Source: Microbacterium sp. MAH-37
GTDB taxonomy: Bacteria > Actinomycetota > Actinomycetes > Actinomycetales > Microbacteriaceae
Reading direction: 5' to 3'
NCBI RefSeq assembly: GCF_009758255.1
Contig: NZ_WSEN01000010.1
Coordinates: forward strand, 842,395 to 906,394
Length of the DNA: 64,000 bases
The notes beneath the pieces are model-generated. The model did not search any database. It was not told where the DNA came from and saw nothing but the letters and a program-made list of their open reading frames with translations. The position numbers were made by a program, and so were the translations under genes. Numbering within the stretch: the stretch's first letter is position 1; every line of letters starts with the position of its first letter. Below are positions 1 to 9,800 of the stretch, piece after piece.

Positions 1-403
1 GCCTGTCACGCGCGGACGGATCCCCGTGCCGCACGACCACCCGATAGGTCGTGCCCGCGGCATCCGGCGTCAGCGTGATCTCCGCGGTCATCGCGACCGG
101 CTGCGGCGTGGCGGGCCGCCAGGCACTGTCGATCGCGTTCGTGAAGACGAGGCGCTCGCCCGGCTCGACGACGAGAAAGATGCCGTCGGTGTGCGGCACG
201 AACGCCGCACCGTCGTCGCTCATGCTCGTGACGAACGCACCGCCTGGCCGGACGTCCAATCGCTCGACACGGGCGAGGGTCGGAGCGGGAACCCACCACT
301 TCGCGAGCTGCGACGGATCGGTCCAGGCGTTCCAGATCGTCTCGCGCCGAGCGCGGATGGTGCGCTCGAGCGAAAGGTCGAGCGCGGGATCGAAGGTGCT
401 CAT
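1..403 (-). CDS. SRPBCC (AHSA1-like) domain protein, 3' end outside window
   Basis: The reading frame runs off the left edge, so only about 134 N-terminal residues are seen. The protein begins MSTFDPALDLSLERTIRA and continues with ETIWNAWTDPSQLAKWW, the typical start of the AHSA1/START-like SRPBCC fold used by many small ligand-binding or stress proteins. Its ATG overlaps the TGA of the upstream ArsR gene (ATGA), so the two are translationally coupled. ArsR-SRPBCC pairs are common in actinobacteria, where the repressor controls the SRPBCC gene. No specific ligand can be assigned. Family call is firm, function unknown. Confidence 0.85.
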   Translation of the reverse strand, partial: MSTFDPALDLSLERTIRARRETIWNAWTDPSQLAKWWVPAPTLARVERLDVRPGGAFVTSMSDDGAAFVPHTDGIFLVVEPGERLVFTNAIDSAWRPATPQPVAMTAEITLTPDAAGTTYRVVVRHGDPSARDR

Positions 404-732
404 GGGGTCTCCTCCGGGTCGGTGACGAATCGTGCGAGGCGGTCGGTGCGCTGCTCCCACAGCTCGCGCTGCTCGGCGAGCCAGTCGTCCACGAGCGCGA
501 GCCGCTCCCGGTCGAGCGTGCAACGGCGCACCCGTCCGGCCTTGGCGGTGCGGATCAGGCCGCTGGATTCCAGCATCCGCACGTGCTTCATGAACGACGG
601 CAGCGTGATGGGGAACGGTGCGGCCAACTCGCTCACGCTCGCCGGTCCCCTGCCCAGCCGGCGGATGACCGCGCGGCGCGTGGGGTCGGCGAGCGCGACG
701 AAGACCTCGTCGAGCTCCTCATACTTTGCCAT
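400..732 (-). CDS. ArsR/SmtB-family transcriptional repressor
   Basis: A 110-aa winged-helix regulator. Residues LADPTRRAVIRRLGRGPASVSELAAP are shown here in part only: the ADPTRRAVIRRL helix and SVSELA recognition region are diagnostic of ArsR regulators. FMKHVRMLESSGLI carries the wing-side helix. No cysteine metal-binding motif is present, so it is probably not a metal sensor; it belongs to the SRPBCC-associated subgroup. It overlaps the downstream SRPBCC start by ATGA and faces the aminotransferase gene. The start is the ATG at 730-732, inside an imperfect palindrome that may be its own operator. Confidence 0.9.
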   Translation of the reverse strand: MAKYEELDEVFVALADPTRRAVIRRLGRGPASVSELAAPFPITLPSFMKHVRMLESSGLIRTAKAGRVRRCTLDRERLALVDDWLAEQRELWEQRTDRLARFVTDPEETP

Positions 733-744
733 AAGGCTAAGTAT
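721..744. promoter_or_regulatory. Candidate ArsR operator over the start codon
   Basis: A 24-bp imperfect palindrome has arms ATACTTTGCC and GGCTAAGTAT, 9 of 10 positions complementary, with a 4-nt centre. It covers the ArsR start codon at 730-732. Autorepression by binding here is inferred from position and symmetry only. Confidence 0.45.
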
Positions 745-855
745 TGCTCGCTCCGCCAGAAGCCGCAAGGGTCGAACCCGCCGCAGAGGATCGACGCGTG
801 CGCATCGGCTGAGCGGGAACTGACGCCGCACCGACCGCCGTGCCAAGCTGGGGGC

Positions 856-1995
856 ATGAGTCTTCCCCACGCTGACATCGATCCGGACGGTCTGCTGGAG
901 TACTCGGTGGTCTTCACCGACCGTTCCCTGAACCACATGTCGCAGCGCTTCATCGGCGTGATGCAGCAGACCCTCGGCATCCTGCGCGAGGCGTACAACG
1001 CGCACAGCGTCGCGATCGTCAACGGCGGCGGCACCTACGCGATGGAGTCGGTCGCCCGGCACCTGGCCGCCGGCCGCCGCGCGCTGGTCGTGCGCAACGG
1101 CCTGTTCTCGTACCGCTGGTCGCAGATCCTGGATGCCGGGGAGTTCGCCACCGACGTCACGGTCTGCCTGGCCAGGCCGGAATCCGACGCACACCAGGCG
1201 GCGTGGAGCCCGGCGCCGATCGACGAGGTCGTCGAGGTGATCCGCGCCCGCCGCACCGAGGTGGTCTTCGCGCCGCACGTCGAGACCGCGGCGGGCATCA
1301 TGCTCACGGACGACTACGTCCGCTCCCTGGCGGCGGCCGTGCACGAGGTGGGTGGTCTGCTGGTGCTCGACTGCGTCGCCTCCGGTGCGATGTGGGTGGA
1401 CATGCAGGATCTCGGCGTCGACGTGCTGATCAGCGCGCCGCAGAAGGGCTGGAGCGGCACGCCAGGCACCGGCTACGTCATGCTCAGCTCCGCCGCACGC
1501 GAGGTCGTCGAGGCCACGCCGTCCAGCAGCTTCGCGCTCGACCTGCGCACCTGGCTGGCCATGGCCGACGCCTACGTGGACGGCCGCGCCGCCTACCACG
1601 CGACCACGCCGACCGATTCGATCGCACACAACCTCGCCCAGATGATCGAGACGCGTGACCGCGGCTTCGCCGATGTCCGTGCCGCTCAGATCGAACTGGG
1701 CCGCCGGGTGCGCGAGATGCTCGGCGAGCGCGGACTGCCGTCCGTCGCGGCATCCGACTGGGCGGCACCCAGCGTCGTCGTCGTGCACGCCGACGACCCC
1801 GGCCTGCGCACCGGAGCGCGCCTGCGCGAGGCCGGCCTGCAGGTCGCCGCCGGCGTGCCGCTGCACTGCGGCGAGCCCGAGGATTTCTCGACCTTCCGTA
1901 TCGGCCTTTTCGGCCTGGACAAGCTCAGCGACGTCGACGGGGCGGTCGCCCGCCTCGCCGACGCCCTCGACCGGATCGGCGTCACGCCGGTCTGA
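856..1995 (+). CDS. Class V aminotransferase (PLP-dependent, alanine-glyoxylate/serine-pyruvate type)
   Basis: A 379-aa fold-type I PLP enzyme. The Schiff-base lysine is K197 in SAPQKGWSGTPG. Upstream VVLDCVAS-type text (LLVLDCVASGAMW) supplies the PLP-pyridine aspartate. Overall it matches the alanine-glyoxylate / serine-pyruvate / phosphoserine aminotransferase superfamily. The substrate pair cannot be read from sequence. The ATG at 856 is chosen because the open frame upstream of it overlaps the divergent ArsR gene and looks non-coding. It stands alone between ArsR and a convergent DUF1801 gene. Confidence 0.88.
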   Translation: MSLPHADIDPDGLLEYSVVFTDRSLNHMSQRFIGVMQQTLGILREAYNAHSVAIVNGGGTYAMESVARHLAAGRRALVVRNGLFSYRWSQILDAGEFATDVTVCLARPESDAHQAAWSPAPIDEVVEVIRARRTEVVFAPHVETAAGIMLTDDYVRSLAAAVHEVGGLLVLDCVASGAMWVDMQDLGVDVLISAPQKGWSGTPGTGYVMLSSAAREVVEATPSSSFALDLRTWLAMADAYVDGRAAYHATTPTDSIAHNLAQMIETRDRGFADVRAAQIELGRRVREMLGERGLPSVAASDWAAPSVVVVHADDPGLRTGARLREAGLQVAAGVPLHCGEPEDFSTFRIGLFGLDKLSDVDGAVARLADALDRIGVTPV

Positions 1996-2017
1996 GCCCG
2001 GTTCAGGACGGCCCGGT

Positions 2018-2476
2018 TCAGGACGCCGCGCGGCGGACCAGAGCGGCGAGGAGCTCCCGGTCGGCGTCTCCGAGCCGGGTGACCGCGAACGAGACGGGCC
2101 ACACATCGCCGTCGTCGAGGGCGGCGGCGGTGTCGAACTCGAAGGTCGCGTAGCGCACCTTGAACTTCGACTTCGGCTTGAAGAAGCACACGACCTTGCC
2201 TGCGGAGTTCGCCCATGCCGGCATCCCGTAGTAGGTGCGCGGCACCAGATGCGGTGCGTTCTCCGTGACCAGTGCGTGCAGCTGCTCGCCCAGCATCCGG
2301 TCCTCGTCGGGGAGCCCGGCGATCTTCTCCTGCACCTCCGCGAGGCCTTCGGCGTAGACCTCCTCGGGCGACTTCTTCGCGCGTCCGCGCGCCGTGCGCA
2401 CCTCCTTGGTGCGGGCCTTCATCGCAGCCCGCTCCTCGTCGGTGAAGTTCACGGCGGTCTCGGTGGTGGTGTCCAT
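2018..2476 (-). CDS. DUF1801-family protein
   Basis: A 152-aa cytoplasmic protein. The text TYYGMPAWANSAGKVVCFFKPKSKFKVRYATFEF resembles the DUF1801 / frataxin-like YdhG fold (seen here: YYGMPAW, then FKPKSKFK, then a beta strand). N-terminal half is charged and helical. The ATG at 2476 is preferred over a GTG ten codons upstream because AGGAGAGG lies just before it. DUF1801 members have been linked to intracellular iron handling in some bacilli; no such link is shown here. It converges on the aminotransferase gene. Confidence 0.75.
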   Translation of the reverse strand: MDTTTETAVNFTDEERAAMKARTKEVRTARGRAKKSPEEVYAEGLAEVQEKIAGLPDEDRMLGEQLHALVTENAPHLVPRTYYGMPAWANSAGKVVCFFKPKSKFKVRYATFEFDTAAALDDGDVWPVSFAVTRLGDADRELLAALVRRAAS

Positions 2477-2562
2477 GATGCGTCCTCTCCTGGGGTGTGA
2501 CCCCACGCTACGGGGGCGTAAGAAGGGGCCGCTTCTCGATTCCTGACCACTACTGTGGGCAC

Positions 2563-2985
2563 ATGGATCTGCGCGTCGCCGCTTACGCCGTCGTCACCGA
2601 CGACAGCGATCGGATCCTGCTCGCCCGCTGGACCGAGGGTCGGCGCATCGCCTGGACCATGCCGGGCGGCGGCCTCGAGGACGGCGAGGACCCGGAGGAT
2701 GCGGTGCGCCGCGAAGTCCGTGAGGAGACCGGCTACACGATCGCGGTGCGCGAGCTGCTCGGCATCCATTCCCGGGTGATCCCCGCCACCCGCCGCATCT
2801 CGTACGCGGAGGAGCCCCTGCACACCCTCCGCATCATCTACCGCGGCGAGGTCACCGGCGGGCGGCTGCGGTTCGAGGAGAACGGCTCCACCGACCGCGC
2901 CGGCTGGTTCCCGCCCGAGAAGGCGGAGACGCTGCACCGTGTGAAGCTCGTCGACATCGCCCTGCGGATGGCCGGCATCCGCTGA
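2563..2985 (+). CDS. NUDIX hydrolase
   Basis: A 140-aa protein with a complete Nudix box: GGGLEDGEDPEDAVRREVRE followed by ETGY, i.e. GX5EX7REUXEEXGU. It should hydrolyse a nucleoside diphosphate linked to another moiety with Mg2+; the substrate is not predictable. The ATG at 2563 is supported by the Nudix fold starting at MDLRVAAYAVVTDD. No Shine-Dalgarno is visible; a TACTGT element ends 6 nt before the ATG, so the mRNA may be leaderless (inference). Confidence 0.9.
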   Translation: MDLRVAAYAVVTDDSDRILLARWTEGRRIAWTMPGGGLEDGEDPEDAVRREVREETGYTIAVRELLGIHSRVIPATRRISYAEEPLHTLRIIYRGEVTGGRLRFEENGSTDRAGWFPPEKAETLHRVKLVDIALRMAGIR

Positions 2986-3015
2986 GTGCCCCGCGGGGAT
3001 CGCACGCCGGATGTC

Positions 3016-5457
3016 TCAGGCCGTCGTGTTCCGCACCAGGTCGTTCAGTGAGCGCATCACGAGCGGGTCCTGCAGCGCGGCAGGGTCCGAGACGGCCGTG
3101 ATCGCGAACTGCGCGCTCTCGCCCGGCAGCAGGGTCACCAGTGCGCGATCCACCGTGGCCTCGGGATGCGCGCGATCGACGAGCAGGGAGAGGTCACGGA
3201 CGAGATTCCGTGCGACGACGGTCACGGTCGCACCTTCCGGCGTCGCCGCGACGGTCGACTCGATGGCGGCGGGCTCCAGCGATGAGGCCCGTGGTTCCGC
3301 GAACCAGCCGAAGCCGCGCTGATGACCGAGATCGACGACGATCAGTTCGGAACCCGGATGCACGGGTTCTGCGACGTCGTCGTCGATCGTGAACGTCTCG
3401 ATCGAGCGCGGGCGCACCCGCGCCTGATGCTCCGATCGCGCGAGTTCGGTCCCGTCGAAGGCGAGTCTGCGCAGCCGCACCGGACCGGTCCACGCCTGGT
3501 CGGTGTCGTTCAGGAGCGTCACGGTGCGTGCATCCTCATCGACCACGATCTCCCGGGGCGAATACGCCTGGCGCAGCGCATGCCACAGGGGTTTGCGTCT
3601 TCCCGCAGAGTCGATCGCGGACCACGACGTCACCGGCCAGCAGTCGTTCAGCTGCCAGACGATCGTGCCGCTGGTGATGCCCGTACTGCGGAAGTGGCCG
3701 AGGGCGAACCGGATCGCCGCGGCCTGGTTCCACTGCATCGCCCAGTGCCAGTCGGCCATCTCGCGCGGGACGGGAAGGTGCGCGAGCAGTCCGTCGCGGA
3801 GCTTCGCGTTGCCCTCCGCGGCCTTCTGATGCACCAGCATGCCTGGCGATTCCGGAGTGAGGGGTGCGTCGTGCACCGCATCCGCCAACGTGCTCCACGC
3901 CGGCGGCCCCTGCCAGCCGAACTCGGCGACGAATCGCGGCGCATGCCGGCGATAGGTTCGCCAGTCGTCCGTGTTCCACTGCTCCCACAGGTGCACAGGA
4001 CCGTGACGCTCGTCGTTCGCGCGCCCGCCGCCCGGATGGAAGGGACTCCCCGGGATGTAGGGCGTTCCCGGCGCGAGATCCGCCACCAGGCGCGGCAGCA
4101 GTTCGAAGTAGTACCCGGCGCCCCAGGTGGCGCCGTCGAGCGACCGCTGCCACCCCCAGTCGTCGTGGCCCATGAGGTTCTCGTTGTTCCCGCACAGGAG
4201 CACGAGCGAGGCGTGACCGCTCAGCCTGACGATGTGCTCCCGCGCCTCGGCCTCCACCTCGCTGCGGAGGGGCTCCTCCTCGGGGTACGCGGCGCAGGCG
4301 AACAGGAAGTCCTGCCAGGTGAGCACCCCCATCTCGTCGCAGATGTCGTAGAACTCCTCGGACTCGTAGATGCCTCCGCCCCACACCCGCACGAGGTTCA
4401 CGTGCGCGTCCCTCGCCTGCGCGAGCCGGCGCCGGTACTGGTCTCCGGTCACACGGGTCACCAGTGCGTCATCGGGAATCCAGTTCACGCCCTTCACGAG
4501 CACGGGCCGATCGTTGATGTGCAGGGTGAAACCCGTGCCGTGCGCATCCGGGGAAGTGTCCCAGCGCACGGTGCGGAACCCCACGCGCCGCCGGCGGGAG
4601 TCGACGACGACGCCGTCGTGCAGCAGCTCGACGTCGACCTCGTAGAGGGCCTGTTCGCCGTACCCCACGGGCCACCAGCGCTGCACGTCCTCGAGCGGGA
4701 GCTCGATCAGGACGCTGTCCCCGCCGGCGGGGATGACGGCCTGACGGTGCTCGCCGAGGAGGTCGACGGACACCGTCAACTCGGCCTCCGGATCCGCCCG
4801 CTCGATCCGGATGTCGGCCCGGAGGATGCCGCGTCCGGCATCCTCCGGCCGGGCATCGAGCAGGATGCGGTCGATGCGGGCGGTCGACCAGGATTCCAGG
4901 GCGACGGGCCGCCAGATGCCGCTGGTCGCCGTGTGGATGCCCCAGTCCCAGCCGAAGCTGGACGCCGACTTGCGGATCGCCTCGTAGGGCAGGGGATAGG
5001 GGCGGGGACGGGCTCCGAGGACGGCGCTCTGCGCGTTCGCCCAGCGCACCGGCGACGTGAAGCGGATGTCGAGGTCGTTGCCGCCGTGTCGCAGCAGGTC
5101 GGTGACGTCGACCCGATGGGATCGGTGCTGGTTCCGAGCGGACAGCACGAGGATTCCGTTGAGGCGGACGTCTGCGACCGTGTCGAGGCCGTCGAACACG
5201 AGATCGTGCCGGTCCGCGCCGCCCGGCTCTGCGTCGAAGCGAGTCCGGTAGTTCCAGTCCGTCTGGCCGATCCAGCGCTGCGCCGACTCGTTGTCGTCCG
5301 CGAAGGGGTCGTCTATGAGTCCCTCGGCGAGAAGGTCGGTGTGCACGCATCCCGGGACCGTCGCCGGGATTCTGGTGCGCTCGTCCAGCTCGTGCGGTCC
5401 GTCGCCGGCGCTCACGGTCCAGCCGTCGTGCAGCAGACGGCGGCGCAGCGCGGTCAT
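3016..5457 (-). CDS. Beta-mannosidase, glycoside hydrolase family 2
   Basis: An 813-aa enzyme expected to release terminal beta-D-mannose from the non-reducing end of manno-oligosaccharides in the cytoplasm (no signal peptide). The N-terminal jelly-roll starts DGWTVSAGDGPHELDERTRIPATVPG. The TIM barrel carries the probable acid/base E426 in LLCGNNENLMG and nucleophile E512 in FVAEFGWQGPP. Length fits bacterial GH2 beta-mannosidases. The start is the ATG at 5457 overlapping the ROK-gene TGA (ATGA), so regulator and enzyme are one transcript. With the GH38 alpha-mannosidase at 25 kb it points to a mannose-containing glycan. Confidence 0.93.
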   Translation of the reverse strand: MTALRRRLLHDGWTVSAGDGPHELDERTRIPATVPGCVHTDLLAEGLIDDPFADDNESAQRWIGQTDWNYRTRFDAEPGGADRHDLVFDGLDTVADVRLNGILVLSARNQHRSHRVDVTDLLRHGGNDLDIRFTSPVRWANAQSAVLGARPRPYPLPYEAIRKSASSFGWDWGIHTATSGIWRPVALESWSTARIDRILLDARPEDAGRGILRADIRIERADPEAELTVSVDLLGEHRQAVIPAGGDSVLIELPLEDVQRWWPVGYGEQALYEVDVELLHDGVVVDSRRRRVGFRTVRWDTSPDAHGTGFTLHINDRPVLVKGVNWIPDDALVTRVTGDQYRRRLAQARDAHVNLVRVWGGGIYESEEFYDICDEMGVLTWQDFLFACAAYPEEEPLRSEVEAEAREHIVRLSGHASLVLLCGNNENLMGHDDWGWQRSLDGATWGAGYYFELLPRLVADLAPGTPYIPGSPFHPGGGRANDERHGPVHLWEQWNTDDWRTYRRHAPRFVAEFGWQGPPAWSTLADAVHDAPLTPESPGMLVHQKAAEGNAKLRDGLLAHLPVPREMADWHWAMQWNQAAAIRFALGHFRSTGITSGTIVWQLNDCWPVTSWSAIDSAGRRKPLWHALRQAYSPREIVVDEDARTVTLLNDTDQAWTGPVRLRRLAFDGTELARSEHQARVRPRSIETFTIDDDVAEPVHPGSELIVVDLGHQRGFGWFAEPRASSLEPAAIESTVAATPEGATVTVVARNLVRDLSLLVDRAHPEATVDRALVTLLPGESAQFAITAVSDPAALQDPLVMRSLNDLVRNTTA

Positions 5458-6713
5458 GCGCGCACCGTGTCCGGGGCGAAGCGGGGCGCGAAATGCTGGT
5501 CGAGCACGAGACAGCCCGCGCCGATGGCGGCGACCTGGTCTCCGAGCGATGTTCCGGAGACGGTCACCTCGTGCAGGCGTCCGGTCACGGTGCGGCGATC
5601 GACCTCGGCGCCGATGACGTCGAGCGCGTACGGAGCGAGTTCCCGCCAGATGGGTCCGCCGAGCAGCACACGGTCGAGGTCGAGGAGGTTGGTGATGGTC
5701 AGGATGCCGGATGCGAGGTACTGGGCCATCTCGACGAGCATCTCGCGCGCAGACGGGGAACCGCCGTCGGCGAGCGCGCGCAGCACACGGAAGGCGGCGG
5801 CGGCCTCGGCAGGCTGGACCTCGCCGAAGTCGGCGGGGAGGATGCCGCGCCGCGCGGCCTGGCGCATCACGACGTGCGCGGAAGCGACCGCCCCGAGCGC
5901 GGCGAACTCTCGCGGGGACTCGCCGGCATCTCCGGTGGTGGAGACAGGCATCAGACCGATGTCGCCGATGTTGTTGGACGTGCCCCGGACGACATGCCCG
6001 TCCAGGACGAGTCCGACTCCGATGCCGGTGCCGATGTACACGAAGGCGAAGTTGCGGGAGTGCTCGGCGTCCGCGGCCCACTGTTCCGCGACGACACCGG
6101 CGATGACGTCCTTGTCCATGATCGTCGGCAGCCCGGTCTGCTCCTGCAGGTGATCGCGCAGCGGAACATTCACCCAGCCGGGCAGCAGCGGCGGGTTCAG
6201 CACCACGCCGTTGACGACATCGATCGGGCCGGGCGAGGCGATTCCGACGCCGATGACGCGATCCCGATCGACGCCGGAGTCCGAGATCAGCGACTCGACG
6301 TGCGCGGTGATCTCGTCCAGAACGGGCTGAACATCTGTCACCGAGGGCGTGCGATGAGACGTGTGCGCCACCGGCCGGCCGTGGAAGTCCAGCAGGACGT
6401 ACGTGATGCTCGCCGGGTCGATGTGCACCCCGACGGCGTGCGCGCCCCGCGCATTCAGGCGCAGGAGAGTCCGCGGCTTGCCCACGCCCGCGGGGGCCGT
6501 CCTGCCGGCCTCGTGAATGAGCTCTCGCGCGAGAAGGCGCCGGGTGATGTTCGTGATCGTCTGACCGGAGAGTCCGGTGACGCGTGCAAGTTCCACCCGG
6601 GAACAGCCGTCCGTCGCGCGCCTGATGGCCTCGAGGACGATGGTCTCGTTGAAGTCGGCCAGGTGGGGGAGGTTTCCGCCGCGCAGAGCTGTGGTCGCGA
6701 TCGCGTCGTTCAT
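5454..6713 (-). CDS. ROK-family transcriptional regulator
   Basis: A 419-aa ROK protein (repressor/ORF/kinase). The N-terminal winged helix is LEAIRRATDGCSRVELARVTGL then SGQTITNITRRLL. The sugar-kinase-like part includes GVGIASPGPIDVVNG and FVYIGTGIGVGLVLDG. The usual CxCGxxGCxE zinc motif expected after the NNIGDIGL segment is absent, which argues for a divergent regulator rather than a kinase. It is coupled to the beta-mannosidase and divergent from the secreted glycosidase at 6861, so it probably controls both in response to a sugar. Confidence 0.92.
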   Translation of the reverse strand: MNDAIATTALRGGNLPHLADFNETIVLEAIRRATDGCSRVELARVTGLSGQTITNITRRLLARELIHEAGRTAPAGVGKPRTLLRLNARGAHAVGVHIDPASITYVLLDFHGRPVAHTSHRTPSVTDVQPVLDEITAHVESLISDSGVDRDRVIGVGIASPGPIDVVNGVVLNPPLLPGWVNVPLRDHLQEQTGLPTIMDKDVIAGVVAEQWAADAEHSRNFAFVYIGTGIGVGLVLDGHVVRGTSNNIGDIGLMPVSTTGDAGESPREFAALGAVASAHVVMRQAARRGILPADFGEVQPAEAAAAFRVLRALADGGSPSAREMLVEMAQYLASGILTITNLLDLDRVLLGGPIWRELAPYALDVIGAEVDRRTVTGRLHEVTVSGTSLGDQVAAIGAGCLVLDQHFAPRFAPDTVRA

Positions 6714-6800
6714 GTCGCGCAGTTTATCAACAGATTGGAGATTCTTAATTTCAGCTGGAAATCCGCGGTTTCAGGTCGATAATGCGTCCGATGATCAGGC

Positions 6801-6830
6801 TTGATCGTCATTTACCCAACAACTTAGAGT
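6801..6830 (+). promoter_or_regulatory. Candidate promoter of the 6861 glycosidase
   Basis: TTGATC at 6801-6806 and TAGAGT at 6825-6830 are 18 bp apart and lie 30 nt before the GTG start. The same TTGATY-18-TAGAGT layout occurs at 24955-24984 before the alpha-mannosidase operon. AAGGAG at about 6849 is the ribosome-binding site. Sigma-70-like assignment is inference. Confidence 0.5.
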
Positions 6831-6860
6831 AACTCGGAATCCGAGTCGAAGGAGCCTCTT

Positions 6861-9800
6861 GTGACCACCGAGCAACCGCGCGTACGACGCGGACTGGCCT
6901 GCGCTCTCACCGGCGTCCTCATCGTCGCAGGACTCCTCGCCACGGGAGCCGGCGCGGCGGCCGATGTCGCCGAGCCCCATGCCACCGCCGTGCTCTCGGC
7001 GACACCGAGCTACGACGGGATCGTCGCAGCGTGGCCGGGAGACAAAGACAAGGATCCTGCGCACGCCGTGACATCCATGGCCGGCGTCGAGTGCTGGCAG
7101 ATGTCGCAGGATCCCCTCAACCGCTACCTCTACGTGGATGTCGCGACGAATGCGAAGCCCTCGGGATCGCGGTACGCGAACGTGACCCTCACGTACTACG
7201 ACGCTGCGTCGACGACCATGCGGGTCGAGTACGACGGCACCGGATCCGCGTTCCAGGCATCCTCCCCCGCCATTCTCGACGGGACCGGCGCCTGGCGCAC
7301 GCAGACCATCCAGCTCGATGCCATCCGGTTCCTGAATGCGACGAACAATGCGGACTTCCGGGTCAACGTCAGTCCTGTGAGCGGCGTCGTGCCGCCGGTG
7401 TGCTTCTCCGAGGTCGCGGTAACCTTCAGTGACGTGCCTCGTCTCTCGCTGACGAACAAGAGTCTGCTTCTGACCACGGACGATCCCGTGCTCGAGCTCG
7501 GCACTCTCGCGTCGAGCGTCGACTACGCCCTCACGGCCGACGACGGCACGCAGCTCCGTACCGGAACCCTCGCACCGGATGCCGACGGCAAGGCGAGCCT
7601 GGACGTCTCCGACCTCGGACTCGGCTACTTCGGCATCGCCTTCGAGGGCGACGTGCTGGGCGAGAGACTGGAACGTCACGCGTCGTTCGGAGTCATCACG
7701 CCGACGCCGTCCGGCGCACTCGACGACGCCTCGTTCTTCGGGATCAGCAGTCACTTCGGACACTACGGCGCGGCGGAGGACGGGCTGATGGAGTCGCTCG
7801 CCGACATCGGGTACGGGCACATCCGCGGCGACGTCAACTGGGAGCTCATCGAGAAGAAGAAGGACGTCTACAGCTTCTCCGGGTACTCCTTCGACTCCAA
7901 GAGTGCGCAGGCGCTGAGCCTGGGGATGCAGCCGATGGGAGTGGTGGCGTACCGCAACCCCCTCTACGACGGCGGCGTGACTCCGAGCACGCCGGAGGGG
8001 CTCGCGGCCTTCGGCAGGTTCGCCGCCGCGACCGCTGCGGAGTACGGGCCGGAGATCGACGACTTCAACATCTACAACGAGTTCAACGGCACGGGCTTCA
8101 ACAACGGCGCCTGCGGGATCACCGCGTCCTGCTACGTCGACATGCTCAAGGCCGTCTACGGTCCGATGCACGCCGCCAACCCTGACGTCAACGTGATGGG
8201 GCCGATCACCTCGGGCATCGTCCCTGACTGGAACGAGGAGTTCTTCGAGAAGGGCGGGATCGACTACATCGACACCTTCGCCTTCAACGTGTACGGCTAT
8301 GCACTGCATGGGCAGAACACACCGCCGGAGGACACTCTCCTGGTCTCCGCGCTCCCCGCCCTTGTCGACCGCGTGGACCAGGAGGACGGGGATCGCGACA
8401 TCCCGGTCTGGATCACCGAGAACGGCTGGCCGACGCATGCCGTGGGATCGACTCCGGCTCAGCAGGCCGAGGATCTCGTGCGCGCGAGCATCCTGGTGAT
8501 GGATGCCGGTGTGGATGAGTACACCTGGTACTCCGCCCTCGACGACGGCACCGACCCGAACGAGCGCGAGCACAACTTCGGGATCTTCATGCGGCCGGAC
8601 GAGTCGGCTCTCGGCGTCTCTCCGAAGCCCGCGGCGGTCGCGGCCTCGGTCCTCATCCGACAGCTGACGGGCAAGAAGCTGCAGGCGCGGGAGGATGTGG
8701 GTTCAGACGCGATCTACTCGTACCCCTATACGGGTGACGGCGCGACCAGCCGGGTGCTCTGGGCACCGGACGGCGCTGCCGCGCTGGTGACGGGGACCGG
8801 TCCGCTGACGCTGACCGACCACCTCGGGCGGACGACGACCTTCACCCCGCCGGTCGCGGGAACCACGGTCGACCTCGATGGGGAGCCGGTGTACCTCAGC
8901 GGGCCCGTGACCTCGGTCGCCGCGACGAACGACGCACCGCAGCTCTCACTGGCGAAGACGAACGTGGTGTCGCAGCCCGCGCCCGCCACCGTCACGATGG
9001 ACCGATCCGCAGTGAAGGGGCCGCACACCAGCCTGCGGATCAGCGCCGCGGGTGCGGAGGACGCCAGGATGGCGGTGAAGGAAGGCGTGCTGACCGGCTC
9101 GGTCGAGCTGCCTCCGACGTCGGCGTTGGGCGCCCGCGCGGCTCGCGCGACGATCATCGACTCCGGACGTGGCCCGAACGGAGGCACGGTTCTTGCGCTG
9201 CTGCGCGCCCGGACCGAAACGGTCGAGCCGTATGCGGTCTCGGCGCAGCCCCGCATCCTGTCCGACGGGGCGCGACGTGACTACGTGCTCGACGTGGCGG
9301 TGACGAACAACGCCTCCGTCGCGGCCGCACCGGGTGCACTGCACTACCTGATCGGCGGCGCAGAGGGTGAAGCTCCCGCCGAGACGGAGATCCCGCCCGG
9401 CGGGACGGTCGACTTCCGGCTGGATGCGGGCGACCCCGTGCTGTTCGCACTCGTCCCGTACCGCATCGGGGTCGGCGAGTCCGATGCGGGTCTGGCCGGC
9501 ACGGCCGCCTTCAGTCCGATCACGCGCACGGGCGATGCCGACGCCGCCCCGATCGATCTCGCCGCACTCGGCTCCTGGGTCTCATCGAAGGGCTCGCGCA
9601 CAGGAGCGGATGACGTCAGTGGTCGGCTGACCGTGACCTATGACGACACCGGATTGAACCTGGACGCCAGGGTCGTCGACGAGGCGCACTTCGGCGCCCG
9701 CGACGCCGCGACGATGTGGCAGACCGACTCCATCCAGTTCGCGACCTACGACCGCTCGCCTTCGGCGCCCGGTGGGCAGAGCGTCGAGATCGGCGCGGCG

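Noticed and set aside
3322..6153. A 943-codon open frame on the plus strand opposite the beta-mannosidase and ROK genes
   Set aside because: Its translation is rich in Arg/Pro/Val/Asp with no recognisable domain and it is exactly antisense to two clear genes; typical of high-GC DNA.
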